Source of the DNA: Achromobacter ruhlandii | GTDB lineage: Bacteria > Pseudomonadota > Gammaproteobacteria > Burkholderiales > Burkholderiaceae_B | Direction of reading: 5' to 3' | Length of the DNA: 64,000 nucleotides | Assembly: GCF_902859695.1 (NCBI RefSeq) | Contig: NZ_CADIJL010000023.1 | Location: forward strand, 35,645 to 99,644 | In this document: positions 29,017 to 39,386 of the stretch, one piece after another | Layout of the letters: every line of letters begins with the position of its first letter | Position numbering within the stretch: the stretch's first letter is position 1 | Program-made: the position numbers and the translations under genes | The notes under the pieces: generated by a model | Told to the model about the DNA's origin: nothing | The model's database searches: none | Seen by the model: only the letters and a program-made list of their open reading frames with translations

Positions 29017-32000
29017 GTGAGCCCGTCGCGCCTGTTCATCCTGCGGCCCGTGGCCACCACGCTGTCGATGGTGGCCATCCTGATCGCCGGCTTCATCGCC
29101 TACCGCCTGCTGCCGGTCTCGGCGCTGCCCGAAGTCGACTACCCCACCATCCAGGTGACCACGCTGTACCCGGGCGCCAGCCCGGACGTGATGACCTCGC
29201 TGGTGACCTCGCCGCTGGAGCGGCAGTTTGGCCAGATGCCGGGCCTGAACCAGATGTCGTCGACCAGCTCGGGCGGCGCCTCGGTCATCACCATGCAGTT
29301 CAACCTGACGCTGCCGCTGGACGTGGCCGAGCAGCAGGTGCAGGCCGCCATCAACGCGGCGTCGAACCTGCTGCCCAGCGACCTGCCGGTGCCGCCGACC
29401 TACAACAAGGTCAACCCGGCCGACGCGGCGGTGCTGACGCTGGCCATCACCTCGCCCACCATGCCCTTGCCGCAGGTGCGCGACCTGGTCGATACGCGGG
29501 TGGCGCAGAAGCTGTCGCAGATTCCGGGCGTGGGCCTGGTGAGCGTGGCGGGCGGGCAGCGCCCGGCCGTGCGGGTGCAGGTCAATCCGCAGGCGCTGGC
29601 GGCCAACGGCCTGGGGCTGACCGACCTGCGCACCGCGGTGGTGGGCGCCAACGTCAACCAGCCCAAGGGCAACCTGGACGGGCCGCTGCGCTCGACCACC
29701 ATCAACGCCAATGACCAGCTCAAGTCGCCCACCGACTACAACGACCTGATCATCGCCTACAAGAACAATGCGCCGCTGCGCCTGTCGGACGTGGCGCGCG
29801 CGGTCGAGGGCGCCGAGGATACGCGCCAGGCGGCCTGGGCCGGCGACAAGCCGGCCATCCTGCTGAACATCCAGCGCCAGCCCGGCGCCAACGTCATCGA
29901 CGTGGTCAACCGCATCCAGGCGCTGCTGCCGCAATTGCGCGCCGCGCTGCCGGCCACGCTGGACGTGGCGGTGGTGTCGGACCGCACCCAGACCATCCGC
30001 GATTCGGTGGCCGACGTGCAGTTCGAGATGCTGCTGGCGGTGGCGCTGGTGGTGATGGTGACCTTCGTGTTCCTGCGCAGCCTGACCGCGACGCTGATTC
30101 CCAGCGTGGTGGTGCCGCTGTCGCTGGTGGGCACCTTCGGCATCATGTACCTGGCCGGCTTCTCCATCAACAACCTGACGCTGATGGCGCTGACCATCGC
30201 CACTGGCTTCGTGGTGGACGACGCCATCGTCATGATCGAGAACATCGCCCGCCACATCGAAGAGGGCGAGACGCCGCTGCAGGCCGCGCTCAAGGGCGCG
30301 CAGCAGATCGGTTTCACGCTGATCTCGCTGACCTTTTCGCTGATCGCGGTGCTGATTCCGCTGTTGTTCATGACCGAGGTGGTGGGGCGGCTGTTCCGCG
30401 AGTTCGCCATCACGCTGGCGGTGTCGATCCTGATTTCGCTGGTGGTGTCGCTGACGCTGACGCCGATGATGTGCGCGCGACTGCTGCGCGCCGAGTCCGA
30501 GCAGAAGCACGGGCGCTTTCACCAGGTCACCGGCGCCTTTATCGACCGCACCATCGCCGCCTACGACCGCATGCTGCAGAAGGTGCTGCGGCACCAGCCG
30601 TTGACGCTGCTGGTGGCCCTGGCCACCTTCGCGCTGACGGTGCTGCTGTACATCCTGGTTCCCAAGGGCTTTTTCCCGCAGCAGGACACCGGACTGATCC
30701 AGGCCATCACACAGGCGCCGCAGTCCATTTCGTTCACCGCCATGGCCGAGCGCCAGCAGGCGGCGGCGCGGCTGGCGCTGGAGGATCCGGACGTGCAGGC
30801 GGTGTCGTCATTCATCGGCGTGGACGGCAGCAACGCCACCCTCAGCGCCGGGCGCATGCAGATCGCGCTCAAGCCGCAGGCCGAGCGCAACGGCGACCTG
30901 CGCACGGTCATGGCGCGGCTGCAGGAAGCCTTTGGCAAGCAGGACGGCCTGACCGTCTACATGCAGCCGGTGCAGGACCTGACCATCGAGGACCGCGTCA
31001 GCCGCACCCAGTACCAGATGACCCTGTCCAATCCGGACCTGAAGGTGCTGAGCGAATGGACGCCCAAGCTGATCGACCGGCTGCGCCAGGTGCCGGGCCT
31101 GAAGGACGTGACCGATGATCTGCAGGACGACGGCCTGCAGACCTGGGTCGAGATCGACCGCGACGCGGCCTCGCGCCTGGGCATCACGGCGGCGGTGGTG
31201 GACGAGGCGCTGTACGACGCTTTCGGCCAGCGCCTGATCTCGACCATCTTCACCCAGTCCAACCAGTACCGCGTGGTGCTGGAGGTGCAGCCGCAGTTCC
31301 AGATGAACCCGGCCTCGCTCGGCCAGATCCACGTGCCGACCTCGACCGGCGCGCAGGTGCCGCTGTCGTCGATTGCCCGCATCACCGAGGGCAAGACGGT
31401 GCTGGCGGTGAACCGGCTGGACCAGTTCCCGATGGTGACGGTGTCGTTCAATCTGGCGCCGGGCGCATCGCTGTCGGCCGCGGTCGAGGCAATCACCGCG
31501 GCCGAGGCCGAGATCGGCATGCCGGCCAGCGTCGAGACGCGCTTCCAGGGCGCGGCGCTGGCGTTCCAGAATTCGCTATCGAGCACGCTATGGCTGATCC
31601 TGGCGGCCATCGTCACCATGTACATCGTGCTGGGCGTGCTGTACGAAAGCTACATCCACCCGATCACCATTCTGTCGACGCTGCCGTCGGCCGGCGTGGG
31701 GGCGCTGCTGGCGCTGCTGATCAGCGGCACCGAGCTCGACATGATCGGCATCATCGGCATCATCCTGCTGATCGGCATCGTCAAGAAGAACGCCATCATG
31801 ATGATCGACTTCGCGCTCGACGCCGAGCGCAAGCGCGGTCTGTCGCCGCGCGCGGCGATCCATGAGGCGGCGCTGCTGCGTTTCCGGCCGATCCTGATGA
31901 CCACGCTGGCGGCGTTGTTCGGCGCGCTGCCGCTGATGCTGTCCACGGGCACGGGCGCCGAGCTGCGCCAGCCGCTGGGCCTGGTGATGGTGGGCGGCCT

Positions 32001-32115
32001 GCTGCTGAGCCAGGTGCTGACGCTGTTCACCACGCCGGTGATCTACCTGATGTTCGACCGCATGTCGCGGCGCTGGCGCGGCATGCGCGAGGCGCGCGCC
32101 GGGAGCGCGCCGTGA
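29017..32115 (+). CDS. mdtB: RND multidrug transporter subunit (MdtB-type)
   Basis: The 1032-residue RND pump has 12 membrane segments and two large periplasmic loops. It opens [17 protein letters not shown]. The GTG at 29017 is chosen. Motifs include [28 protein letters not shown] (TM4 region, with the Asp pair needed for proton transfer), and [13 protein letters not shown]. In the MdtABC system MdtB and MdtC form a B2C heterotrimer; substrates include bile salts and some antibiotics in enterobacteria. The stop overlaps the next GTG (GTGA). Confidence 0.93.
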   Translation: MSPSRLFILRPVATTLSMVAILIAGFIAYRLLPVSALPEVDYPTIQVTTLYPGASPDVMTSLVTSPLERQFGQMPGLNQMSSTSSGGASVITMQFNLTLPLDVAEQQVQAAINAASNLLPSDLPVPPTYNKVNPADAAVLTLAITSPTMPLPQVRDLVDTRVAQKLSQIPGVGLVSVAGGQRPAVRVQVNPQALAANGLGLTDLRTAVVGANVNQPKGNLDGPLRSTTINANDQLKSPTDYNDLIIAYKNNAPLRLSDVARAVEGAEDTRQAAWAGDKPAILLNIQRQPGANVIDVVNRIQALLPQLRAALPATLDVAVVSDRTQTIRDSVADVQFEMLLAVALVVMVTFVFLRSLTATLIPSVVVPLSLVGTFGIMYLAGFSINNLTLMALTIATGFVVDDAIVMIENIARHIEEGETPLQAALKGAQQIGFTLISLTFSLIAVLIPLLFMTEVVGRLFREFAITLAVSILISLVVSLTLTPMMCARLLRAESEQKHGRFHQVTGAFIDRTIAAYDRMLQKVLRHQPLTLLVALATFALTVLLYILVPKGFFPQQDTGLIQAITQAPQSISFTAMAERQQAAARLALEDPDVQAVSSFIGVDGSNATLSAGRMQIALKPQAERNGDLRTVMARLQEAFGKQDGLTVYMQPVQDLTIEDRVSRTQYQMTLSNPDLKVLSEWTPKLIDRLRQVPGLKDVTDDLQDDGLQTWVEIDRDAASRLGITAAVVDEALYDAFGQRLISTIFTQSNQYRVVLEVQPQFQMNPASLGQIHVPTSTGAQVPLSSIARITEGKTVLAVNRLDQFPMVTVSFNLAPGASLSAAVEAITAAEAEIGMPASVETRFQGAALAFQNSLSSTLWLILAAIVTMYIVLGVLYESYIHPITILSTLPSAGVGALLALLISGTELDMIGIIGIILLIGIVKKNAIMMIDFALDAERKRGLSPRAAIHEAALLRFRPILMTTLAALFGALPLMLSTGTGAELRQPLGLVMVGGLLLSQVLTLFTTPVIYLMFDRMSRRWRGMREARAGSAP

Positions 32116-35100
32116 TCCTGTCGGCGCCCTTCATCGTCCGGCCGGTGGCTACCACGCTGCTGTCGCTGGCGGTCGTGCTGGCGGGCATGCTGTCGTTCTT
32201 CCTGTTGCCGGTGGCGCCGCTGCCGCAGATGGACATTCCCACCATCTCGGTGTCGGCCAGCCTGCCCGGCGCCAGCCCGGAGACCATGGCGTCCAGTGTC
32301 GCCACGCCGCTGGAGCGCTCGCTGGGCAGCATCGCCGGCGTGACCGAGATGACTTCCAGCAGCACGCAGGGCTCGACCCGCGTGACGCTGCAGTTCGACC
32401 TGTCGCGCGACATCAACGGCGCCGCGCGCGACGTGCAGGCGGCCATCAACGCCGCCCGCTCGCTGCTGCCGACCAGCCTGCGCAGCAACCCCACGTACCA
32501 CAAGTCCAATCCCTCGGACGCGCCCATCATGACGCTGGCGATGACGTCCGACACCCTGAGCCAGGGCCAGATGTACGACCTGGCCTCGACCATCGTGGCG
32601 CAGAAGCTGTCGCAGGTCGATGGCGTGGGCGAGGTCACGGTGGGCGGCAGTTCGCTGCCGGCGGTGCGCGTGACGGTGCTGCCGGGCGCGCTGGCCAATC
32701 GCGGGGTGTCGCTGGACGAAGTGCGCACGGCGCTGGCCAATGCCAACGCCAACCGGCCCAAGGGCGTGCTGGAAAATGACCAGTACCACTGGCAGATCAT
32801 GGTCAACGATCAGCTCAGCCGCGCCGAACAGTACCGGCCGCTGATCGTGGCCTGGCGCGACGGCGCGCCGGTGCGGGTGTCGGACGTGGCCAGGGTCGAG
32901 GATTCGGTCGAGGACCTGTACCAGACCGGCTTCTACAACCAGCGCAACGCGATCCTGATGATCGTGCGGCGCCAGGCCGACGCCAACATCATCGAAACCG
33001 TGGATGCGGTGCGCGCGCAACTGCCGACGCTGCTGGCGCTGATGCCGGCCGACGTGCAACTGACCGTGGCGCAGGACCGCACCCCCAGCATCCGCGCCTC
33101 GCTGCACGAGGCCGAGCTGACGTTGATCATCGCGGTGGGCCTGGTGGTGCTGGTGGTGCTGCTGTTCCTGCGGCGCTGGCGCGCGGCCATCATTCCCAGC
33201 GTCGCGGTGCCGGTGTCGCTGATCGGCACTTTCTGCGTCATGTATCTGTGCGGCTTCACGCTCAACACCATCTCGCTGATGGCGCTGATCGTGGCCACCG
33301 GCTTCGTGGTGGACGATGCCATCGTGGTGCTGGAGAACATCATGCGGCACGTCGAGAACGGCATGTCGCCGATGCGGGCGGCGCTGCGCGGCTCGCGCGA
33401 GGTGGGCTTCACGGTGCTGTCGATGAGCCTGTCGCTGGTGGCGGTGTTCATCCCGATCCTGCTGATGGGCGGGGTGGCGGGGCGCCTGTTCCGGGAATTC
33501 GCGGTGACGCTGTCGGCCTCCATCATGGTGTCGCTGGTGGTGTCGCTGACGCTGACGCCGATGATGTGCGCGCGCCTGCTCAAGGCCGAGCCCAAGGAAC
33601 CGAAGCCGCCCGGCCGGCTGGCGCGCTGGGCCGAGGGCGGCTTTGCCTGGATGCAGGACGGCTACCGCCGCAGCCTGGCGTGGGCGCTGGCCCATGGCCG
33701 GCTGATGATGCTGGTCCTGGCGGCGGCGGTGGGCCTGAACGTGTACCTGTACACCGTCGTGCCCAAGGGCTTCTTCCCGCAGCAGGACACCGGCCAGTTG
33801 CTGGGCTTTTTCCGGGTGGACCAGGGCACGTCGTTCCAGGCCACGGTGCCCAAGCTGGAGGCCTTGCGCAAGGTGGTGCTGGCCGATCCGGCGGTGCAGA
33901 GCATGACCGGCTACGCCGGCGGGCGCGGCGGCAGCAACAGCAGCTTCATGCAGATCCAGCTCAAGCCGCTGGGCGAGCGCAATGTCTCGGCCGAGCAGGT
34001 CATCAACCGCCTGCGGGCGCGGCTGCAGAACATGCCGGGCGCGCGCATGTTCCTGGTGGCGCAGCAGGACATCCGCGTCGGCGGCCGCCAGAGCCAGGGT
34101 TCCTATGACTACACGCTGATGTCCGGCGACCTGCAATTGCTGCGTTCGTGGATGCCCAAGGTGCAGCAGGCCATGGCCAAGGTTCCGGAGATCACCGACG
34201 TCGATACCGACGTCGAGGACAAGGGCCGCGAAATCAACCTGGTGATCGACCGCGACGCCGCCACCCGGCTGGGCGTGAGCATGGCGACGATCTCTACCGT
34301 GCTGAACAACTCCTTCAGCCAGCGCCAGGTGTCGGTGATGTACGGGCCGCTGAACCAGTACCACGTGGTGCTGGGGGTGGACCCGAAGTTCGCGCAGGAC
34401 ATCGAGTCGCTCAAGCAGGTCGAGGTCATCACCGCCAGCGGGGCGCGGGTGCCGATGGCGGCCTTCGCCCGCTTCGAGAACGCCAATGCCCCGCTGAGCG
34501 TGCAGCACCAGGGCCTGTTCGTGGCCGATACGGTGTCGTTCAGCCTGGCGCCGGGCGTGTCGCTGGGCCAGGCCACCGCCGCCATCGACGCGGCCGTGGC
34601 GCGCATCGGCCTGCCGTCGGACCAGATACAGGCCGGTTTCCAGGGCACGGCGGCGGTGCTGCAGCAGACGCTGGCGCAGCAGCCCTGGCTGATCCTGGCG
34701 GCGCTGGTCACCATGTATATCGTGCTGGGCATCCTGTACGAGAGCTTCGTGCATCCGCTGACGATCCTGTCGACGCTGCCGTCGGCCGGGCTGGGCGCGT
34801 TGCTGGCGCTGCTGCTGGTGCGCACCGACTTCACGTTGATCGCGCTGATCGGGGTGTTCCTGCTGATCGGCATCGTCAAGAAGAACGCCATCATGATGGT
34901 GGACTTCGCGCTCGAGGCCGAGCGCAATCAGGGCATGGCGCCCAAGGAGGCCATCTTCCAGGCCTGCCTGACGCGCTTCCGGCCGATCATGATGACCACC
35001 ATGGCCGCCATCTTCGGCGCGTTGCCGCTGGTGGTGGCCACGGGCGCCGGCGTCGAGATGCGCCAGCCGCTGGGCATTACCATCGTGGGCGGACTGGTGC

Positions 35101-35222
35101 TGAGCCAGGTCCTGACGCTGTACACCACGCCGGTGGTCTATCTCTACCTTGACCGTTTCCGCCTCTGGGCCGCGCGCGGGCGCGCCCGGCGTGGCGGGGC
35201 CGCTTCGATAGAACAACTATGA
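32112..35222 (+). CDS. mdtC: RND multidrug transporter subunit (MdtC-type)
   Basis: The 1036-residue RND protein is the second pump subunit. It starts at GTG 32112, overlapping mdtB by four bases. It begins [21 protein letters not shown], and has the MdtC-type [17 protein letters not shown] and [16 protein letters not shown] motifs with Asp pairs and Lys needed for energy coupling. About 12 membrane segments. Subunit C is thought to bind substrate in the E. coli system while B drives proton flow. The end overlaps the OM lipoprotein start (ATGA), so the operon is tightly coupled. Confidence 0.93.
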   Translation: MILSAPFIVRPVATTLLSLAVVLAGMLSFFLLPVAPLPQMDIPTISVSASLPGASPETMASSVATPLERSLGSIAGVTEMTSSSTQGSTRVTLQFDLSRDINGAARDVQAAINAARSLLPTSLRSNPTYHKSNPSDAPIMTLAMTSDTLSQGQMYDLASTIVAQKLSQVDGVGEVTVGGSSLPAVRVTVLPGALANRGVSLDEVRTALANANANRPKGVLENDQYHWQIMVNDQLSRAEQYRPLIVAWRDGAPVRVSDVARVEDSVEDLYQTGFYNQRNAILMIVRRQADANIIETVDAVRAQLPTLLALMPADVQLTVAQDRTPSIRASLHEAELTLIIAVGLVVLVVLLFLRRWRAAIIPSVAVPVSLIGTFCVMYLCGFTLNTISLMALIVATGFVVDDAIVVLENIMRHVENGMSPMRAALRGSREVGFTVLSMSLSLVAVFIPILLMGGVAGRLFREFAVTLSASIMVSLVVSLTLTPMMCARLLKAEPKEPKPPGRLARWAEGGFAWMQDGYRRSLAWALAHGRLMMLVLAAAVGLNVYLYTVVPKGFFPQQDTGQLLGFFRVDQGTSFQATVPKLEALRKVVLADPAVQSMTGYAGGRGGSNSSFMQIQLKPLGERNVSAEQVINRLRARLQNMPGARMFLVAQQDIRVGGRQSQGSYDYTLMSGDLQLLRSWMPKVQQAMAKVPEITDVDTDVEDKGREINLVIDRDAATRLGVSMATISTVLNNSFSQRQVSVMYGPLNQYHVVLGVDPKFAQDIESLKQVEVITASGARVPMAAFARFENANAPLSVQHQGLFVADTVSFSLAPGVSLGQATAAIDAAVARIGLPSDQIQAGFQGTAAVLQQTLAQQPWLILAALVTMYIVLGILYESFVHPLTILSTLPSAGLGALLALLLVRTDFTLIALIGVFLLIGIVKKNAIMMVDFALEAERNQGMAPKEAIFQACLTRFRPIMMTTMAAIFGALPLVVATGAGVEMRQPLGITIVGGLVLSQVLTLYTTPVVYLYLDRFRLWAARGRARRGGAASIEQL

Positions 35223-36787
35223 TCCGCAACGCCAAGCCTTTTCCTTCCGCCTTCCTGCCGCGCGCCGGCATCACCCTGGCGCTGTGCGCGGCGCTGGCCG
35301 CCTGCGCCGTCGGTCCCGACTACCAGCGGCCGGCGCTGGACGTGGGCGCGGCCTACAAGGAAGGCCAGGACGAGGTGCCGGGCTGGAAGCGCGCCGAGCC
35401 GCGCGACGACGCCGACCGCGGCCAGTGGTGGCGCGTCTATGACGACGCCACGCTCAATGGCCTGGTGGACAACCTCAATGCCTCCAACCAGACCATTGCC
35501 CAGGCCGAGGCCAATTACCGCCAGGCGCTGGGCCTGGTGCGCGGCGCCCGCGCCGGCTTCTTCCCCACGGTGGGGGCGGGCGCCGGCCTGACCCGTTCGG
35601 GCAGTGGCGGCGGCAGCGGCGGTTCGTCGTCCGCCTCGTCGGGCGGCGGCGGCAACGTGTCCAACCAGTATTCGCTGACCGGCAGCGTCAGTTGGGAGCT
35701 GGATGTGTGGGGCCGGGTGCGCCGCAGCGTCGAGTCGTCCGAGGCCAGCGCCGCGGCCAGCCTGGCCGACCTGGCCGCGACCCGCCTGAGCGCGCAGGCC
35801 GCGCTGGTGCAGGCCTATCTGCAACTGCGCGTGCTGGACGAACAGAAGCGCCTGCTGGACGCCACCGTGGCGGCCTACGAGAAATCGCTGCAGTTGACGC
35901 AGAACCGCTACAACGTGGGCGTGGCGGGGCAGTCGGACGTGGCGGTGGCGCGCACCCAGGTCGAAAGCACGCGCGCGCAGTCGATCGACCTGGACTGGCA
36001 GCGCGGCCAGTACGAACACGCGATCGCGGTGCTGATGGGCCAGGCGCCGTCGCGCTTCAGCCTGCCGCCGGCGCCGTTCTCGCTGCAGTTGCCGCGGATT
36101 CCGGTGGGCCTGCCGTCCGAGCTGCTGGAGCGCCGTCCCGACGTGGCCGCCGCCGAGCGCCGCGCGGCCGCCGCCAATGCGCAGATCGGCGTGGCGCAGG
36201 CGGCCTGGTTCCCCAGCCTGACCCTGTCGGCCGACGGCGGCTTTCGCAACGGCCAGTTCGCCGAACTGCTGACCGCGCCGGCGCGCTTCTGGTCGCTGGG
36301 GCCGGCGCTGGCGTTGACGATTTTCGACGGCGGCGCGCGCCAGGCGCAGGTCGAGCAGGCGCGCGCCTCCTACGATGCGCAGGCGGCGGCCTACCGCCAG
36401 GCGGCGCTGACCGGGCTGCGCGAGGTCGAGGACTACCTGATCCAGCTGCGCGTGATGGAGAACGAACAGAGCGTGCAGCGCCGCGCGCTGGAATCGGCGC
36501 GCGAATCGCTGCGGCTGATCCAGAACCAGTACAAGGCCGGCCTGGTCGATTACCTGAGCGTGGCGGTGGTGGACGCCACCGCGCTCAGCAACGAACGCAG
36601 CGCGCTCAGCCTGTATGGCAACCGGCTGGTGGCCAGCGTCAACCTGATCGTCGCGCTGGGCGGCGGCTGGGATGGCCTGGCGCCGGCGCAAGGCGGCGCG
36701 GCGGCCAACGGCCAGGCCGGTGGCGGCCAGCCGGGCGCGGGTCAGGCCGTGGCGCCGGCCGGCGCGCAACCGGTCAACCAACCTTAG
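35219..36787 (+). CDS. Outer-membrane efflux channel lipoprotein (NodT family)
   Basis: The 522-residue protein has a lipoprotein signal with Cys at [13 protein letters not shown]. It has the two long helical TolC-type repeats: [17 protein letters not shown] and, in the second half, [17 protein letters not shown] Gly/Ser-rich low-complexity insert ([13 protein letters not shown]) lies near residues 122-145, and a Gly/Ala/Gln-rich C-terminal tail follows. It is the outer-membrane partner of MdtABC, comparable to the channel in MuxABC-OpmB. Start overlaps mdtC. Confidence 0.92.
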   Translation: MIRNAKPFPSAFLPRAGITLALCAALAACAVGPDYQRPALDVGAAYKEGQDEVPGWKRAEPRDDADRGQWWRVYDDATLNGLVDNLNASNQTIAQAEANYRQALGLVRGARAGFFPTVGAGAGLTRSGSGGGSGGSSSASSGGGGNVSNQYSLTGSVSWELDVWGRVRRSVESSEASAAASLADLAATRLSAQAALVQAYLQLRVLDEQKRLLDATVAAYEKSLQLTQNRYNVGVAGQSDVAVARTQVESTRAQSIDLDWQRGQYEHAIAVLMGQAPSRFSLPPAPFSLQLPRIPVGLPSELLERRPDVAAAERRAAAANAQIGVAQAAWFPSLTLSADGGFRNGQFAELLTAPARFWSLGPALALTIFDGGARQAQVEQARASYDAQAAAYRQAALTGLREVEDYLIQLRVMENEQSVQRRALESARESLRLIQNQYKAGLVDYLSVAVVDATALSNERSALSLYGNRLVASVNLIVALGGGWDGLAPAQGGAAANGQAGGGQPGAGQAVAPAGAQPVNQP

Positions 36788-36816
36788 GGATAACGCCCGA
36801 TTCCTCCTTCTCCCGA

Positions 36817-36870
36817 TTGACAAGCGGGGGCCCCGGGTTCTTAATGCGGAAAAAGTGACCGTATGGTCAC
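36817..36870 (+). promoter_or_regulatory. Promoter and TetR-type operator for the Bug receptor at 36994
   Basis: TTGACA (36817-36822), then 18 bases, then TTAATG (36841-36846) form a plausible promoter. A perfect operator, GTGACCGTATGGTCAC (36855-36870, arms GTGACC/GGTCAC), lies eight bases downstream of the -10, about where transcription would start. The same 16 bases occur once more in the window, in front of the minus-strand operon at 46881. Operator-repressor pairing with the TetR gene at 40895-41560 is inferred. Confidence 0.72.
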
Positions 36871-36993
36871 GTCGGGCGCCAGCCCGCGACGCGATGTCCT
36901 GCCCATGGCAAGGGCGCCCGTGTCGAACCGCGAAGTACCGATGCACCCGATTCCGTTTGATCAATCGAACACTTCACACGAAGGGGAAAGAGG

Positions 36994-37992
36994 ATGGGCA
37001 GGTTGTTTCGTGCAGGGACAGGCGCCGCCGCGGTCTGCGTCGGCGTGGCCGCGATGGCGGGCGCAATGGCCGCGCCGGCGGCCGCGGCCACGTGGCCGGA
37101 ACGGCCCATCACCCTGATCGTGCCGTTCCCGCCCGGGGGCACCACCGATATCTTCGCGCGCACGATCGCCGAGCACATGCGGCCGGCGCTGGGCCAGTCC
37201 ATCGTGGTCGAGAACAAGCCCGGCGCCGCCGGCAACCTGGGCGTGGCCGCCGCCACGCGCGCCCAGCCGGACGGCTACACCATCGTGCTGGGTTCGGTCG
37301 GCACGCAGAGCGTCAATCAGTTCCTGTACGGCAACATCGGCTTCAATCCCGCCACCGACCTGGTGCCGCTGGGCATGATCGCGTCCACGCCCAATGTGAT
37401 GGCGGTGGCGGCTGGCTCGCCATGGCGCACCTTGCAGGATGTCATGGCCGCGGTGAAGAAAGACCCGGGCAAGTATTCCTACGCCTCGCCGGGTATCGGC
37501 TCGTCGGTGCACCTGACGGGCGCCTACTTCGAATCGATGGCGGGTCTGCAGATGCTGCACGTGCCGTTCAAGGGCTCGTCGGCGGCGATCCCCGCGGTGA
37601 TCGGCGGCCAGGTCGACATCCTGATGGACAACCTGCCCAGTTCGATGGCCGCGCTCAAGGCCGGTGACCGTCTGCGCGGCATCGCGGTCACGTCGGCCGA
37701 GCGCAGCCCCGCCGCGCCCGATCTGCCCACCATGGCCGAGGCCGGCCTGCCGGGCTTCGAAGTCACCGCGTGGTCGGGCCTGTATGCGCCGCGCGGCACG
37801 CCGGCGCCGGTGGTCGACAAGCTGATCGCCGCCATGAAGCAGGCGCTGCAATCGCCGGCCCTGAAACAGTCGCTGGCGCAAGGCGGCGCGACCCCGGGCA
37901 ACCTGTTTGGCGCCGACCTGGCGGCCTTCGAGGTGAAGGAACGCGACAAGTGGGGCAAGCTGATCCAGAGCCGCGGCATCAAGGCGGATTGA
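36994..37992 (+). CDS. Bug-family periplasmic receptor of the D-amino-acid block
   Basis: The 332-residue receptor has a signal peptide (cleavage near A-A-A-A-T-W) and the Bug layout: W-P-E-R-P-I-T-L-I-V-P-F-P-P-G-G-T-T-D, G-Q-S-I-V-V-E-N-K-P-G-A-A-G-N-L-G, Q-P-D-G-Y-T-I, and the C-terminal W-G-K-L-I. The upstream operator and promoter link it with the converging operon that carries a D-aminoacylase and D-amino-acid dehydrogenase. The ligand could thus be an acyl amino acid or its product. No permease of the TctAB type lies nearby. Ribosome site AAAGAGG is close before ATG 36994. Confidence 0.88.
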   Translation: MGRLFRAGTGAAAVCVGVAAMAGAMAAPAAAATWPERPITLIVPFPPGGTTDIFARTIAEHMRPALGQSIVVENKPGAAGNLGVAAATRAQPDGYTIVLGSVGTQSVNQFLYGNIGFNPATDLVPLGMIASTPNVMAVAAGSPWRTLQDVMAAVKKDPGKYSYASPGIGSSVHLTGAYFESMAGLQMLHVPFKGSSAAIPAVIGGQVDILMDNLPSSMAALKAGDRLRGIAVTSAERSPAAPDLPTMAEAGLPGFEVTAWSGLYAPRGTPAPVVDKLIAAMKQALQSPALKQSLAQGGATPGNLFGADLAAFEVKERDKWGKLIQSRGIKAD

Positions 37993-38033
37993 GGCGGCGT
38001 GGGCGGCCGGGGGCCTGCCCGGCCGCGATCCTC

Positions 38034-38062
38034 CCGCCGGCGCCGGCCTGAAGCGCCGGCGG
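38034..38062. terminator. Hairpin between the converging D-amino-acid block transcripts
   Basis: CCGCCGGCGC (38034-38043) pairs with GCGCCGGCGG (38053-38062) around a 9-nt loop. It lies between the stop codons of the converging Bug receptor gene and the DadA-like gene. No T-run follows on either strand. Confidence 0.5.
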
Positions 38063-38082
38063 CGCGGGACCGGGCCGAGCCG

Positions 38083-39336
38083 TCAGGCGGCCAGCGCGAA
38101 TGCCGCCGGGTCGACGGCGGGGCGGCGCCCGCGCATCAGGTCCACCAGCATCCGGGCGCTGCCCGCCGCCAGCGTGAAACCCAGGCCGCCGTGCCCGGCG
38201 TTCAACCACAGGTTGCGCCACGGCGTGGCGCCGATCAGCGGCTTGCCATCGGGACGCGCCGGACGCAAACCGGCCCAGGGCTGCGGCGCGCCGGCGGGGT
38301 TCAGGCGCGGGAAGAAGCGCGCCACATCCGCCGCCAGGCTGTCCGTGCGCAGCGGGTCGATGGCCGCATCGGCGGCGCCGATATCGACCATGCCCGCGAC
38401 CCGCAGGCGCTGCCCCAGGCGCGCATAGACGACCTTGCGGCCGATGTCGCTGATGCTCGACACCGGCGCCACGCTGTCCGCTGTCAGGGTGTAGGTGAGG
38501 CTGTAGCCCTTGAGCGGATAGATGCGCAGGTCCAGCCCGAGACGGCGCGCCAGGGCCTGGGCGCCGATGCCGCCCGCCAGCACGTACTGGTCGGCTTGCA
38601 GTTCGCCTTGCGGCGTGGCCAGCGCCACGATGCGGCCGCCTTCGCCGCGCAGGGCCGTGACCGGGGTGTCGAAGTGAAAATCCACCGCGCCGGGCGCGGC
38701 GCGCAACAGGCGTTCGAGTTCGGTGCACAGCCGCAGGCAGTCGCCGGCGTCCTCGGTCGGCGTGTAGATGGCGCCGGCGATACTGGCGCCGATGTCGGCC
38801 AGCGCCGGTTCCAGGTCGAGGCAGGCCTGGCGGTCCAGGGCGCGCTGCGCGCAGCCGAGCGTCGCCTGATAATCCATCTGCGCCAGCGCGCGGCCATAGG
38901 CGGCGGCGTCCTGGTACACCAGCAGCTTGCCGCGCGAACTGAAATCGAAGTCGGGCCGTTCGCGCCCCACCAGTTCGTGCACGCACTGGCGGCTGTAGAG
39001 TCCCAGCGCCAGCAGTTCGCGGGTGGTGGCGCGGCTGCGGCCGCGGGTGCAGGCGCGCAGGAAATCCAGGCACCAGCGCCATTGCGCCGGATCCAGCCGC
39101 GGCCGCCAGCGCAGCGGCGTGTCGCGGCCCAGCAGCCAGGCAGGCAGCTTGGGCAGCACGGCGGGGTCGGCCAGCGGCGCGACGAAGCTGTAGCTGAGCT
39201 GGGCGCCGTTGGCCCGGCTGGTGGCCAGGCCCGGGCCCGGGCCGGCGTCGACCACGCTGACCCGATGGCCCTCGCGATGCAGGTAGTAGGCGGTGGCCAT
39301 GCCGACCACGCCGGCGCCGATGACGACTGTGTGCAT
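38083..39336 (-). CDS. D-amino-acid dehydrogenase (DadA family)
   Basis: The 417-residue FAD-dependent enzyme oxidises D-amino acids to keto acids and ammonia at the membrane. The N-terminal dinucleotide-binding motif is V-V-I-G-A-G-V-V-G-M-A-T-A-Y-Y-L, followed by V-V-D-A-G-P-G-P-G-L-A-T-S-R-A-N-G-A-Q-L-S-Y-S. These match DadA. The C-terminal block G-L-R-P-A-R-P-D-G-K-P-L-I-G is also diagnostic. It follows the D-aminoacylase gene by 50 bases, fitting a two-step pathway: deacylation, then oxidation. No alanine racemase (dadX) is present. It is the last gene of the operon. Confidence 0.88.
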   Translation of the reverse strand: MHTVVIGAGVVGMATAYYLHREGHRVSVVDAGPGPGLATSRANGAQLSYSFVAPLADPAVLPKLPAWLLGRDTPLRWRPRLDPAQWRWCLDFLRACTRGRSRATTRELLALGLYSRQCVHELVGRERPDFDFSSRGKLLVYQDAAAYGRALAQMDYQATLGCAQRALDRQACLDLEPALADIGASIAGAIYTPTEDAGDCLRLCTELERLLRAAPGAVDFHFDTPVTALRGEGGRIVALATPQGELQADQYVLAGGIGAQALARRLGLDLRIYPLKGYSLTYTLTADSVAPVSSISDIGRKVVYARLGQRLRVAGMVDIGAADAAIDPLRTDSLAADVARFFPRLNPAGAPQPWAGLRPARPDGKPLIGATPWRNLWLNAGHGGLGFTLAAGSARMLVDLMRGRRPAVDPAAFALAA

Positions 39337-39386
39337 GATGCTCCGAAGGAGGGGCGTCGTGCGCCGACGACGCCGGATGGCGGGAT

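Noticed and set aside
27703..30594. A very long open frame on the minus strand opposite the MdtA/MdtB genes
   Set aside because: High GC at third codon positions of the real plus-strand genes creates long antisense open frames. The translation is rich in H, R, Q and A without any domain pattern, while the plus strand encodes clear efflux proteins.
32043..35216. A >1000-codon open frame on the minus strand opposite mdtC
   Set aside because: Same artefact: it mirrors a well-supported RND gene and shows low-complexity His/Gln/Arg-rich sequence only.
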